Part shown: in pieces, positions 1 to 6,435 of the stretch | Numbering within the stretch: position 1 is the stretch's first letter | Layout: every line of letters starts with the position of its first letter | Assembly (NCBI GenBank): GCA_035686365.1 | Contig: DASRZM010000106.1 | Span: 1 to 14,788 of the forward strand | Source: DASRZM01 sp035686365 | GTDB taxonomy: Bacteria; Pseudomonadota; Gammaproteobacteria; Xanthomonadales; Xanthomonadaceae | Length of the DNA: 14,788 nucleotides | Direction: 5' to 3' | Notes under the pieces: generated by a model | Database searches by the model: none | Told to the model about the DNA's origin: nothing | The model's input: the letters and a program-made list of their open reading frames with translations, nothing else | Program-made: the position numbers and the translations under genes

Positions 1-906
1 GAAGCGCCGCATGATCCGCGCGAACGCCCGCGGCGAGCGGCCGCTGGCGCGCAGCAGCTCGAAGGCATGGGCGTCGGCCTCGCGCTCGAATTCGCGAGAG
101 AACCCCGCGCGCATCAGGAAGGTCGGCAGGCCCGAGGTCAGCGCCGTCATCGAGGCGACATCGCCGGTGAGCGTGGCCAGCAGCACCAGCACCGCCGAAT
201 CCTGCAGCATCCCGCGCAGCACGTGGCGATGCCGCTGGTGGCCGATCTCGTGGGCCAGCACCGCCATCAACTCGTCGTCGTCCCCGGCCAGCTCGACCAG
301 CTCGTCGGTCATCACCACCGTGCCGCCGGGCACGGCGAAGGCATTGGGCATGCCGGCGCGGCGGAACTCCAGACGCAGCGGCATGCCGCGGGCGCCGGCC
401 TCCTGCAGTTGCCCGAACGCAGCGGCAAGCTCGTCGCGGCGCGGCCCCGGCAGCTGCGTCGGCTCGAAGTGGGCGCGGTCCAGGATCCCCAGCACCTGCT
501 CGCCGAGCACGGTCTCGGCCGCCGGCGGGATGCGCTGGGCGACGCGGTCGGCCAGCGGCGGCAGCACGTAGGCCACGAACAGCCAGCCGCCGACGAACAC
601 CACCACCACGGCCAGCAGCGCCGCCGCCCAGGCACCCTCGAGCCGGACCCGCCAGCGCTCTGCCCGGGCCCGTTCGGACAGCAGCGCATCGAGGCCGTCG
701 TTGTCGTCGCTGTGCACCTGGCTGCCGTCGGCGAAGCGCAGCGCGCGACGGGTGTCTCCCAGCCGCGCGTCCAGCTCCACCTGGTGCAGCGGCCAGTCCA
801 CGCAGACGCCGGCACCGCGCACCGACAGCGCAGCGCCCTCGCGCGCCAGCGTCACCGGCACCGAGCGCGGCGAGCGTCCGTCGTAGTACAGGCCGTGCAC
901 GCCCAT
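1..906 (-). CDS. M48 family zinc metallopeptidase, membrane-anchored (3' end outside window)
   Basis: Seen: reading down from the ATG at 906 gives 302 residues and the frame is still open at base 1, so the C-terminus is missing. Residues 1-90 are a soluble N-terminal domain. A hydrophobic segment at about 93-115 should be one membrane helix. The zinc motif HEIGH is at 219-223 (ligands H219 and H223, catalytic E220). A downstream EREAD at 274-278 supplies the family's third ligand glutamate. Known: M48 peptidases of this kind (HtpX/Ste24/Oma1-like) cleave membrane or envelope proteins. Context: the start lies 4 bases after the stop of the DUF898 gene, so the two are almost certainly co-transcribed and perhaps translationally coupled. 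The substrate and the exact subfamily cannot be told from this fragment. Confidence 0.9.
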   Translation of the reverse strand, partial: MGVHGLYYDGRSPRSVPVTLAREGAALSVRGAGVCVDWPLHQVELDARLGDTRRALRFADGSQVHSDDNDGLDALLSERARAERWRVRLEGAWAAALLAVVVVFVGGWLFVAYVLPPLADRVAQRIPPAAETVLGEQVLGILDRAHFEPTQLPGPRRDELAAAFGQLQEAGARGMPLRLEFRRAGMPNAFAVPGGTVVMTDELVELAGDDDELMAVLAHEIGHQRHRHVLRGMLQDSAVLVLLATLTGDVASMTALTSGLPTFLMRAGFSREFEREADAHAFELLRASGRSPRAFARIMRRF

Positions 907-910
907 CGAC

Positions 911-2035
911 TCAGAACCCGAGGTCGACATCGAAGAAGTCGCCGATTTCCTGCCCGATCGCGCGCTGGGTGCGCGCGCTCTCGGCCACGAAAGCGTCCAG
1001 GTCGCCGTGCGGCACCAGCTGCGTGCGCGAGGCACGGTAACGCGCCATGCGGATGCGCGCCCACGGGATCGCCAGGCCCACCGTGGCCAGGATCGCCACG
1101 GTGTTGGACAGGTACAGCCACAGCATGTGGCGGAAGCGCAGCCGCGAGAGCAGCCGGTTGCTGGCCAGGTCGGTGGCGTTGAGCACCAGGTTGGTGGTGG
1201 CGGTCTGGATGTATACGAAGATGGCGAAGTAGCCGCCGTAGATCAGCACCATCGCCGGCACCATCACCAGCCAGATGCGCGCCTCGGCATCGTCGCCCCC
1301 CTGCGAGGACAGGGCGCCGGACGCAGCGCCGATCACGCCCATCAGGACGATGATCGAGACGATCAGCCCGACGACGCCGGCGATCGCCAGCAGCCAGATC
1401 ACGTAGAACTCGGTCACGCGCGCCTGGAACGCGAACGGCTGGCCGCCGTAGCGGTGGTTGGAAACCATGAAGCGCTTCTGCCGCCATGCGACGTACGGCC
1501 ACAGCAATCCGAAGGTGAACAGCACCGGCACGTACCACAGCAGGTATTCCACGTAGGCGCGCCCGGTGCTGCCGGCGAAGCCGAAGCGCAGGCTGCGCCA
1601 GGCCGAGTTGTGGGCGCGGAAGGCCAGGCTGCGCACCACGATCCAGGGTATGGCGACCAGCAGCGCGAGCAGCGCAAAGGGTTCGTAGGCTGGCGCCAGG
1701 TTGGCGGTGGCCAGGTAGGCCGCGAACAACGCCGCGGCGATCAGCCGGCCGATCAGGATCGGGACGGGCCGGGCCAGGTACTCGAACGGGGCCCCCGCCA
1801 CGCTGGTGTGGGCGTAGAAATAGCGCTGCGTGCGCACCTTGGCCCAGGCCGAATAGATGCCCAGGGTCAGCAGGGTCAGCGCCAGGTTCACGATCCAGAT
1901 GCGGAAGTACTCGCCGGTCTGGCCGCTGAAGCGGAACGGCAGCGTCTCGACGAAGTCGTATTCGAGCACCGCCGGCGGCGGCGGCGTCGACGGAATGGGC
2001 AGGTCGTCCGCACTCGCGGCGGCAACGTGCATCAT
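911..2035 (-). CDS. yjgN: YjgN-like DUF898 family inner-membrane protein
   Basis: Seen: 374 residues. A proline-rich cytoplasmic N-terminus is followed by FRFSG at 34-38 and then the family block ending LGIYSAWAKVR (58-68). About seven hydrophobic segments follow (roughly 45-65, 92-110, 118-137, 163-183, 208-236, 255-276, 304-323). The repeated pattern of an aromatic-rich helix and then a basic W-x-K/R-x-R segment recurs at 322-332 (IPWARIRMARY). The gene starts with two consecutive ATGs (2035 and 2032); a purine-rich GGGGAA lies just upstream and does not decide between them. Known: DUF898/YjgN proteins are polytopic and of unknown function. Context: it is followed 4 bases later by the M48 peptidase, a pairing that suggests shared work in envelope quality control (inference). 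Confidence 0.88.
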   Translation of the reverse strand: MMHVAAASADDLPIPSTPPPPAVLEYDFVETLPFRFSGQTGEYFRIWIVNLALTLLTLGIYSAWAKVRTQRYFYAHTSVAGAPFEYLARPVPILIGRLIAAALFAAYLATANLAPAYEPFALLALLVAIPWIVVRSLAFRAHNSAWRSLRFGFAGSTGRAYVEYLLWYVPVLFTFGLLWPYVAWRQKRFMVSNHRYGGQPFAFQARVTEFYVIWLLAIAGVVGLIVSIIVLMGVIGAASGALSSQGGDDAEARIWLVMVPAMVLIYGGYFAIFVYIQTATTNLVLNATDLASNRLLSRLRFRHMLWLYLSNTVAILATVGLAIPWARIRMARYRASRTQLVPHGDLDAFVAESARTQRAIGQEIGDFFDVDLGF

Positions 2036-2111
2036 GGTCGTTCCCCGAGTGTCTGTCCCCGGGCCGCACTATAGCGGCCCATGCGTCCGGCCCCAAGGGA
2101 GCCGGACGCCG

Positions 2112-2248
2112 CCCCCTCCCTTTTCGCCGCAGGCGAAAGGGGAGCGTCGGGGAGGGGTCGCGCGGCGCAGCCGCGCGGATCTCGCGGCCGGCGTTGCGCC
2201 CTGCGGGCGCGCCCCATCCCAGCCTCCCCTGCGGAGCAGGGGGAGGGG
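2112..2248. repeat. GC-rich intergenic element of four consecutive short-loop hairpins
   Basis: Almost the whole gap between scoB and yjgN is structured. There are four stems with three-base loops: 2116-2144 (13 bp, one G-T pair, loop GCA), 2159-2177 (8 bp, loop GCA), 2196-2210 (6 bp, loop TGC) and 2226-2242 (7 bp, loop GGA, extendable with one bulge to 2223-2246). The flanks CCCCCTCCC (2112-2120) and GGGGGAGGGG (2239-2248) are also roughly complementary, so the whole could fold as one branched structure. It starts 10 bases after the scoB stop codon and has no T-run, so it is not a classical terminator. It could still protect or attenuate the scoAB transcript. It resembles dispersed intergenic repeats of xanthomonads, but only one copy is seen here. 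Confidence 0.65.
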
Positions 2249-2257
2249 CAACGGAGC

Positions 2258-2893
2258 CTACGCCGCCTTGCCGATCGGGCAGCCGGTCTTTTCGCGGATT
2301 TCGTCCTCATCCACGCCCGGGGCCAGCTCCACCAGCTCCAGACCCTGGGCGGTGACCTCGAGCACCCCCAGGTCGGTGATGATGCGGTCGACCACGCCCA
2401 CGCCGGTCAGCGGCAGCGTGCACTCGGGCAGGATCTTGTGGCTGCCGTCCCTGGCGGTGTGCTCCATCAGCACCACCACCCGCTTGACGCCGGCGACCAG
2501 GTCCATCGCGCCGCCCATGCCCTTGACCATCTTGCCCGGGATCATCCAGTTGGCCAGGTCGCCGGTATCGGTGACCTGCATGGCGCCGAGGATGGCCAGG
2601 TCGATGTGGCCGCCGCGGATCATCGCGAAGGACTCGTGGCTGCCGAAGTAGCTGGCGCCCGCGCGCGCGGTCACCGTCTGCTTGCCGGCGTTGATCAGGT
2701 CCGCATCGACCTCGTCCTCGGTCGGGAACGGCCCGATGCCGAGCAAGCCGTTCTCCGACTGCAGCCACACGTCGATCCCCCCGGGGATGAAATTGGCCAC
2801 CAGCGTCGGCAGGCCGATGCCCAGGTTCACGTAGGCGCCGTCGGTCAGTTCCTTGGCGGCGCGCTGCGCCATTTCGTCACGATTCCAGGCCAT
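2258..2893 (-). CDS. scoB: 3-oxoacid CoA-transferase subunit B
   Basis: Seen: 211 residues, the usual length for the B subunit. The family landmarks are NLGIGLPT (23-30), the catalytic-glutamate motif SENGLLG (46-52, E47), the glycine-rich GGHIDLAILGAMQV segment and IPGKMVKGMGGAMDL. Known: subunit B carries the glutamate that forms the covalent glutamyl-CoA thioester intermediate. With subunit A it moves CoA from succinyl-CoA to acetoacetate or another 3-oxoacid in the cytoplasm, a step in ketone body, polyhydroxybutyrate or aromatic (beta-ketoadipate) catabolism. Context: downstream of scoA, but 189 bp apart instead of the usual few bases, because a palindromic repeat sits between them. Acetoacetate and 3-oxoadipate specificity cannot be separated by eye; no pca gene is adjacent. 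Confidence 0.93.
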   Translation of the reverse strand: MAWNRDEMAQRAAKELTDGAYVNLGIGLPTLVANFIPGGIDVWLQSENGLLGIGPFPTEDEVDADLINAGKQTVTARAGASYFGSHESFAMIRGGHIDLAILGAMQVTDTGDLANWMIPGKMVKGMGGAMDLVAGVKRVVVLMEHTARDGSHKILPECTLPLTGVGVVDRIITDLGVLEVTAQGLELVELAPGVDEDEIREKTGCPIGKAA

Positions 2894-2927
2894 GTCTCTC
2901 GATTCCTGATTCGTTGGGATCCGGGCG

Positions 2928-3068
2928 CCTCGAGGTCCATCGTTTGTGCTGCCTCGAGCGACCCCGTTCGTGCTGATGGTTCGACAGGCTCACCACAGGG
3001 TGACCTTCGGCCATCGAAGCACGAACAGCCTCGAGGTCGTTCGTGCTTCGATACCTCAGCATGAACGG
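2928..3068. repeat. Nested palindromic intergenic repeat between scoA and scoB
   Basis: The core is a perfect 14-bp inverted repeat, ATCGAAGCACGAAC (3013-3026) against 3039-3052, whose 12-base loop holds the palindrome CCTCGAGG (3029-3036). It is nested in an outer 13-bp inverted repeat with one mismatch, CCGTTCGTGCTGA (2964-2976) against 3056-3068. Between the arms lies TTCGACAGGCTCACCACAGG (2980-2999). A 19-of-20 match to this recurs at 3944-3963. CCTCGAGGTC is directly repeated at 2928-2937 and 3029-3038. Known: TTCGACAGGCTCA-type palindromes are a widespread dispersed repeat in high-GC proteobacterial genomes, REP/BIME-like in behaviour. Its place inside an operon means it would be transcribed and fold in the scoA-scoB mRNA. 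Confidence 0.75.
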
Positions 3069-3082
3069 TGGTCGGTCGAGGC

Positions 3083-3784
3083 TCAGGCGCTCTTGCGCAC
3101 CGTGCGCTGCTCGATCCGTTTTTCGGGGTTGGGGTTGTGCACCAGCCGGTCCACGTAGATTCCCGGCGTGTGCACCTGGTCCGGGTCGAGCTCGCCGACC
3201 TCGACGATGATCTCGGCCTCGGCCACGCACACCTTGCCGGCCGTGGCGCAGGCCGGATTGAAATTGCGCGCGGTCTTGCGGTAGACGAGGTTGCCGGCCG
3301 TGTCGGCCTTCCATGCCTTGACCAGCGCCACGTCGGCGACCAGCGCCGATTCGAGCACGTACCAGTGCTCGCCGAACTGTCGTGTCTCCTTGCCCTCGGC
3401 CACCACCGTGCCATAGCCGGTGCGGGTGAAGAAAGCCGGGATGCCGGCGCCGCCGGCGCGCAGGCGCTCGGCCAGCGTACCCTGCGGGTTGAACTCCAAC
3501 TCGAGTTCTCCAGCCAGGAACTGCCGCTCGAATTCCTTGTTCTCGCCCACGTAGGACGAAACCATCCTGCGGATCTGCCGCGTCTCCAGCAGCAGCCCCA
3601 GGCCGAAACCGTCGACGCCGGCGTTGTTGGAGATCACGGTCAGGTCGCGGGCACCGGAGTCGTGCAGCGCCGCGATCAGCGCCTCGGGGATGCCGCACAG
3701 GCCGAAGCCCCCCACCGCCAGGGTCTGGCCGTCGTGGACGATGCCGCGCAGCGCCTCGGCGGCGCCGGGATAAAGCTTGTTCAT
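3083..3784 (-). CDS. scoA: 3-oxoacid CoA-transferase subunit A
   Basis: Seen: from the chosen ATG (3784) the protein is 233 residues and begins MNKLYPGAAEALRGIV, matching the normal family start. It carries the GGFGLCGIPEALI CoA-binding loop, the VISNNAGVDGFGLG segment and the C-terminal EVGELDPDQVHTPGIYVDRLV block. Start choice: AAGGA lies 8-9 bases upstream of 3784. An in-frame ATG at 3823 would add 13 non-conserved residues and is the alternative. Known: it forms the heteromeric succinyl-CoA:3-oxoacid CoA-transferase with subunit B and contributes the CoA site. Context: first gene of the scoAB unit and divergent from ugd. A TAGAAT box at 3860-3855 upstream could be its -10 element. Confidence 0.93.
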   Translation of the reverse strand: MNKLYPGAAEALRGIVHDGQTLAVGGFGLCGIPEALIAALHDSGARDLTVISNNAGVDGFGLGLLLETRQIRRMVSSYVGENKEFERQFLAGELELEFNPQGTLAERLRAGGAGIPAFFTRTGYGTVVAEGKETRQFGEHWYVLESALVADVALVKAWKADTAGNLVYRKTARNFNPACATAGKVCVAEAEIIVEVGELDPDQVHTPGIYVDRLVHNPNPEKRIEQRTVRKSA

Positions 3785-3854
3785 GCCGCCGTCCTTGGCC
3801 GCGGCGTTCGCGGATTGCGCCATTTTGCAGTGCTCTTGTGGACGGCCAGCAGGA

Positions 3855-3860
3855 ATTCTA
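3855..3860 (-). promoter_or_regulatory. Possible -10 box for scoAB
   Basis: On the minus strand the hexamer TAGAAT (five of six matches to TATAAT) lies about 70 bases upstream of the chosen scoA start and about 31 bases upstream of the alternative ATG at 3823. No convincing -35 hexamer is seen at 16-18 bases, so this rests on one hexamer in otherwise GC-rich DNA. Confidence 0.25.
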
Positions 3861-3928
3861 GCGGTTCATCGCAACGGAGACATGGTCCCTTGGTCCCGTG
3901 CACCGCCCGTCAGGGAAGCCCTGATCCA

Positions 3929-4037
3929 GTCCATCCTGGACCCTTCGACAGGCTCACGACAGGCTCGATCAGACTCGCCGAGTCTGGCACAAGTCCGGAT
4001 TCGGCTCCCCAGGATCAAGCACTTACGTGCTTGATCC
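3929..4037. repeat. Repeat-rich divergent intergenic region with three hairpins
   Basis: Between scoA and ugd there are three perfect stems: 3929-3941 (5 bp, loop TCC), 3970-3986 (CAGACTC/GAGTCTG, loop GCC) and 4012-4037 (11 bp GGATCAAGCAC/GTGCTTGATCC, loop TTAC). The segment 3944-3963 is a 19-of-20 match to part of the palindromic repeat inside the scoAB unit (2980-2999), so this is a second, partial or rearranged copy. None of the stems is followed by a T-run on either strand. Apart from these hairpins and the weak -10 box, nothing else is recognised in 3785-4143. No clear Shine-Dalgarno or strong promoter precedes ugd. Confidence 0.6.
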
Positions 4038-4143
4038 GCGAGCGCGCCAGCCCTCGGTAAATTCCCTGCTCGGCTCTGCCAGGAGGTGCCGGCATGCGGC
4101 GCCGCTGATACTATCCGCCGTCCGCAGATTTCCCTGACCCGCG

Positions 4144-5514
4144 ATGCGCATTGCAATCTTCGGCACCGGCTATGTCGGTCTGGTCACCGGCGCATGCTTC
4201 GCCGAAACCGGCAACGATGTGCTGTGCATCGACATCGACGAGGCCCGGATCGAGGCCCTTTCGCGCGGCATCATTCCGATCTACGAACCGGGCCTGGCGG
4301 AACTGGTGCTCGACAACCAGCGTGCGGGCCGCCTTGCGTTCACTACCGATGCGGCCTCGGCGATCCACGGCCAGGATGCCATCCTCATCGCCGTCGGCAC
4401 ACCGCCCGGCGAGGACGGCAGTGCCGATCTGTCCCATGTTCTTGCCGTCGCCACCACCATCGGCCAGCACCTCGAGCACGGGACCGTGATCGTCAACAAG
4501 TCCACGGTGCCGGTTGGCACCGCCGAGCAGGTTCGAGCGATCGTCGCCCAGGAACTGCAAGCGCGCGGCGTGGAGATCCGGTTCGATGTCGTCAGCAACC
4601 CGGAATTCCTCAAGGAAGGCCATGCCGTCGAAGACTGCATGCGGCCGGACCGGATCGTGATCGGCGCCGGCGATCCGCATTCACTGGGCGTCCTGCGCAG
4701 CCTCTACGCACCGTTCAACCGCAACCACGACCGAATCGTGGTCATGGACCCGCGTTCGGCCGAGCTGACCAAGTACGCGGCCAACGCCATGCTGGCGACC
4801 AAGATCAGCTTCATGAACGAGATGGCCGGCATCGCCGAGCGGGTCGGTGCCGACATCGAGATGGTCCGCCACGGCATCGGCTCGGACCCGCGCATCGGCT
4901 TCTCCTTCATCTATGCCGGCGTCGGCTACGGCGGCTCGTGCTTCCCGAAAGACGTCAAGGCGCTCGCGCACACCGCGCAGCAGCATGGGCTGGAGCCGCG
5001 CATCCTCTCGGCCGTGGAGGCCGTCAATACCGACCAGAAGCGCCGGCTCTTCGATTCGATTCATGCACACTTCGAGGGCAAGCTCGCCGGACTGACCATC
5101 GCGCTGTGGGGCCTCGCCTTCAAGCCGAATACCGACGATATGCGCGAGGCGCCGAGCCGGATCCTCATCGAGCAGCTCCGTTCAGCGGGCGCACGGATCC
5201 GGGCGTTCGACCCCGAAGCGATGACCGAAGCCCGCAGGATCTTCGGAGAGTGCGATGACCTGCTGTTCTGCGATTCACCGGAAGACGCGGTCCAGGGCGC
5301 CGACGGCCTGGCGCTGGTGACCGAATGGAAGGAGTTCTGGAGTCCGGACTTCCCCGAACTGCGCACTGCCCTGCGTACGCCGGTGATCTTCGACGGCCGC
5401 AACATCTACGATCCAGCGGTGGTTGAGGCTGCGGGGATCGCGTATTACGGGATCGGGCGTGGGCGGCGCCGGCCCGACCGCGGGTCGAATCCCATTTCTG
5501 CTGCAAATTCGTAG
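4144..5514 (+). CDS. ugd: UDP-glucose 6-dehydrogenase
   Basis: Function: two successive NAD-dependent oxidations of UDP-glucose to UDP-glucuronate in the cytoplasm, a precursor for acidic surface polysaccharides. Seen: 456 residues. The N-terminal Rossmann motif GTGYVG is at 7-12. STVPVGT is at 120-126, and NPEFLKEG at 152-159 includes the acidic residue E154. The central-helix KYAANAMLATK (210-220) supplies the active-site K210 and N214. GGSCFPKD (263-270) contains the nucleophile C266. The C-terminal domain has the family's LWGLAFKPNTDDMREAPS block and FDGRN. Oddity: after YYGIGRGR, where homologues usually end, a basic tail of about 15 residues runs to the stop. Context: first plus-strand gene after the scoAB unit, and the likely sugar-nucleotide supplier of the adjoining polysaccharide locus. 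No good Shine-Dalgarno is visible, but the start is fixed by the MRIAIFGTGYVG motif. Confidence 0.95.
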   Translation: MRIAIFGTGYVGLVTGACFAETGNDVLCIDIDEARIEALSRGIIPIYEPGLAELVLDNQRAGRLAFTTDAASAIHGQDAILIAVGTPPGEDGSADLSHVLAVATTIGQHLEHGTVIVNKSTVPVGTAEQVRAIVAQELQARGVEIRFDVVSNPEFLKEGHAVEDCMRPDRIVIGAGDPHSLGVLRSLYAPFNRNHDRIVVMDPRSAELTKYAANAMLATKISFMNEMAGIAERVGADIEMVRHGIGSDPRIGFSFIYAGVGYGGSCFPKDVKALAHTAQQHGLEPRILSAVEAVNTDQKRRLFDSIHAHFEGKLAGLTIALWGLAFKPNTDDMREAPSRILIEQLRSAGARIRAFDPEAMTEARRIFGECDDLLFCDSPEDAVQGADGLALVTEWKEFWSPDFPELRTALRTPVIFDGRNIYDPAVVEAAGIAYYGIGRGRRRPDRGSNPISAANS

Positions 5515-5527
5515 GACGGGAGCGCGG

Positions 5528-5725
5528 GTGACGACGGTAGCGCGGCTCAGTGCGTTCGGAGCGATCACGTTGGTCGCATGGGTCGCGACGTGGGCGGACG
5601 TGGGAGCCAATCCGGTCCATGTCGTCGGCCAGGATGTGGACGGTGGCGGCGTCTACGTCGGAAGCGTCGCCGACCTGCCGGCGGTGTTCCGCAGCGGGTT
5701 CGAGCCGCAACCGCTGCCGCAGTAG
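5528..5725 (+). CDS. Small predicted secreted protein with an FRSGFE tail
   Basis: Seen: 65 residues from a GTG start that has a good GGGAG ribosome binding site 5 bases upstream (5518-5522), beginning 13 bases after the ugd stop. The N-terminus has one basic residue and then a hydrophobic run (about residues 8-20) like a signal peptide, with plausible cleavage near TWA or VGA. The mature part is only about 40 residues and ends VFRSGFEPQPLPQ. Inference: an FxxGFE tail resembles the ends of many large secreted proteins in Xanthomonadaceae, so this may be a 5'-3' remnant of a longer secreted-protein gene and not a complete functional gene. The family is not recognised. The ribosome binding site and the position right after ugd argue that it could still be translated. 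Confidence 0.45.
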   Translation: MTTVARLSAFGAITLVAWVATWADVGANPVHVVGQDVDGGGVYVGSVADLPAVFRSGFEPQPLPQ

Positions 5726-6086
5726 GATCGACCTCCGGGTTCAAATCGTGCGACCGCTGATCCCTCACGCGGCCGGACCGATTCGTGCAAGGATCAGCGA
5801 TGTGCAGAGGTACAGGCTGAAGGGATCTCGCGCGATGGGGTGCGACGGATGGCGCACGGGCTCGAAGAGCTGCGTCCTGGTTGCGGCTCCGCGTCGTGCC
5901 TCCAGTGGTCGATCTCGATGAACACATTCGGCCTCTCGGTACGGCTTCGGTCTCGGGCAGCTGCGTGGGCCGACGATGGTCGTCCAGCCGGTAGAGCTTG
6001 ATGTGGGCGGCCGTCGGGGCCGGCCGAGTTCGCCAGGGCGCGGGGGCGCCGCTAGACTGGCGGTCCGGCTTCCTCGGAAATGCACA
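5726..6086. other. Gap without a recognisable gene (eroded sequence)
   Basis: About 360 bases between the small secreted-protein ORF and the broken FG-GAP gene. Short open frames exist on both strands, but none combines a ribosome binding site, a start and a recognisable fold. The longest minus-strand readings are rich in Arg, Pro and Ser and look like frame shadows or decayed coding sequence. Codon structure seems weaker than in the flanking genes. No tRNA, terminator or insertion-sequence end was found. A GGGTTCAAATC string at 5737-5747 looks like a tRNA T-loop, but the stems do not pair. Confidence 0.5.
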
Positions 6087-6350
6087 TTGAGACCGAACAT
6101 CGCCACGACCCTTGCGCTCGCCTGCCTTCCGGCTGGGGGTGAGTCGCAGGCGCAGTCCTGGTTCTTCGAGGATGTGACCGCCCAGGCGGGCGCCGCGGGC
6201 GGGCACGACTTCGCCTACGGCGACTCCGGCGAGCCGGGCATGATCTCCGGCGGCGCCGCGGCCGCGGACGTCGACGGCGACGGCGACATCGACCTGTACG
6301 CGAATGACCACGAAGGCAGCGGAGGATCTGTTCCGGAGGGGTTCGAGTGA
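6087..6350 (+). pseudogene. Truncated FG-GAP/VCBS (CRTAC1-like) secreted protein remnant
   Basis: Seen: the frame contains a signal-peptide-like stretch IATTLALACLPAGGESQAQS. It is followed by FFEDVTAQAGAAGG and SGGAAAADVDGDGDIDLYAND. The calcium-binding DxDGDGDxD pattern is the hallmark of FG-GAP/VCBS repeats, and the F-x-D-V-T-A opening is typical of CRTAC1/ASPIC-UnbV proteins of several hundred residues. Here it stops after about 87 residues, just past the first repeat, in GSVPEGFE. In the +1 frame the same bases read AAEDLFRRG. One extra base would make an EDLFR-x-GFE end with its stop, so the 3' end of a secreted-protein gene seems joined to its 5' end with a frame error. No ATG is in frame near the signal peptide; TTG at 6087 is the most plausible start. 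The nearby ATG at 6080 is out of frame. Confidence 0.6.
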
Positions 6351-6435
6351 GCGCGCGGTCCCTCCCAGTGTCGACCATGAATCGAACCCCAGCACTCGAG
6401 AATTCCGCAACCGCCGCGCGGTCGCAGGTGTGCGC

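Noticed and set aside
852..2096. A 414-codon minus-strand frame and a 355-codon plus-strand frame over the DUF898 gene
   Set aside because: Arg/Pro/Ala-rich shadow frames with no motif; the DUF898 frame explains the region.
4012..4037. 11-bp hairpin as a rho-independent terminator
   Set aside because: No T-run follows on either strand and no gene ends towards it.
5482..5493. GGGTCGAATCCC at the end of ugd, like a tRNA T-arm, and GGGTTCAAATC at 5737-5747
   Set aside because: The T-stems and acceptor stems do not form and no anticodon arm can be placed, so neither is a tRNA; an attachment site is not supported either.
6304..6435. Upstream extension of the methyltransferase to the ATG at 6304
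   Set aside because: These 44 codons overlap the broken FG-GAP gene out of frame and do not look like a methyltransferase N-terminus; ATG 6436 has AGGTG upstream.
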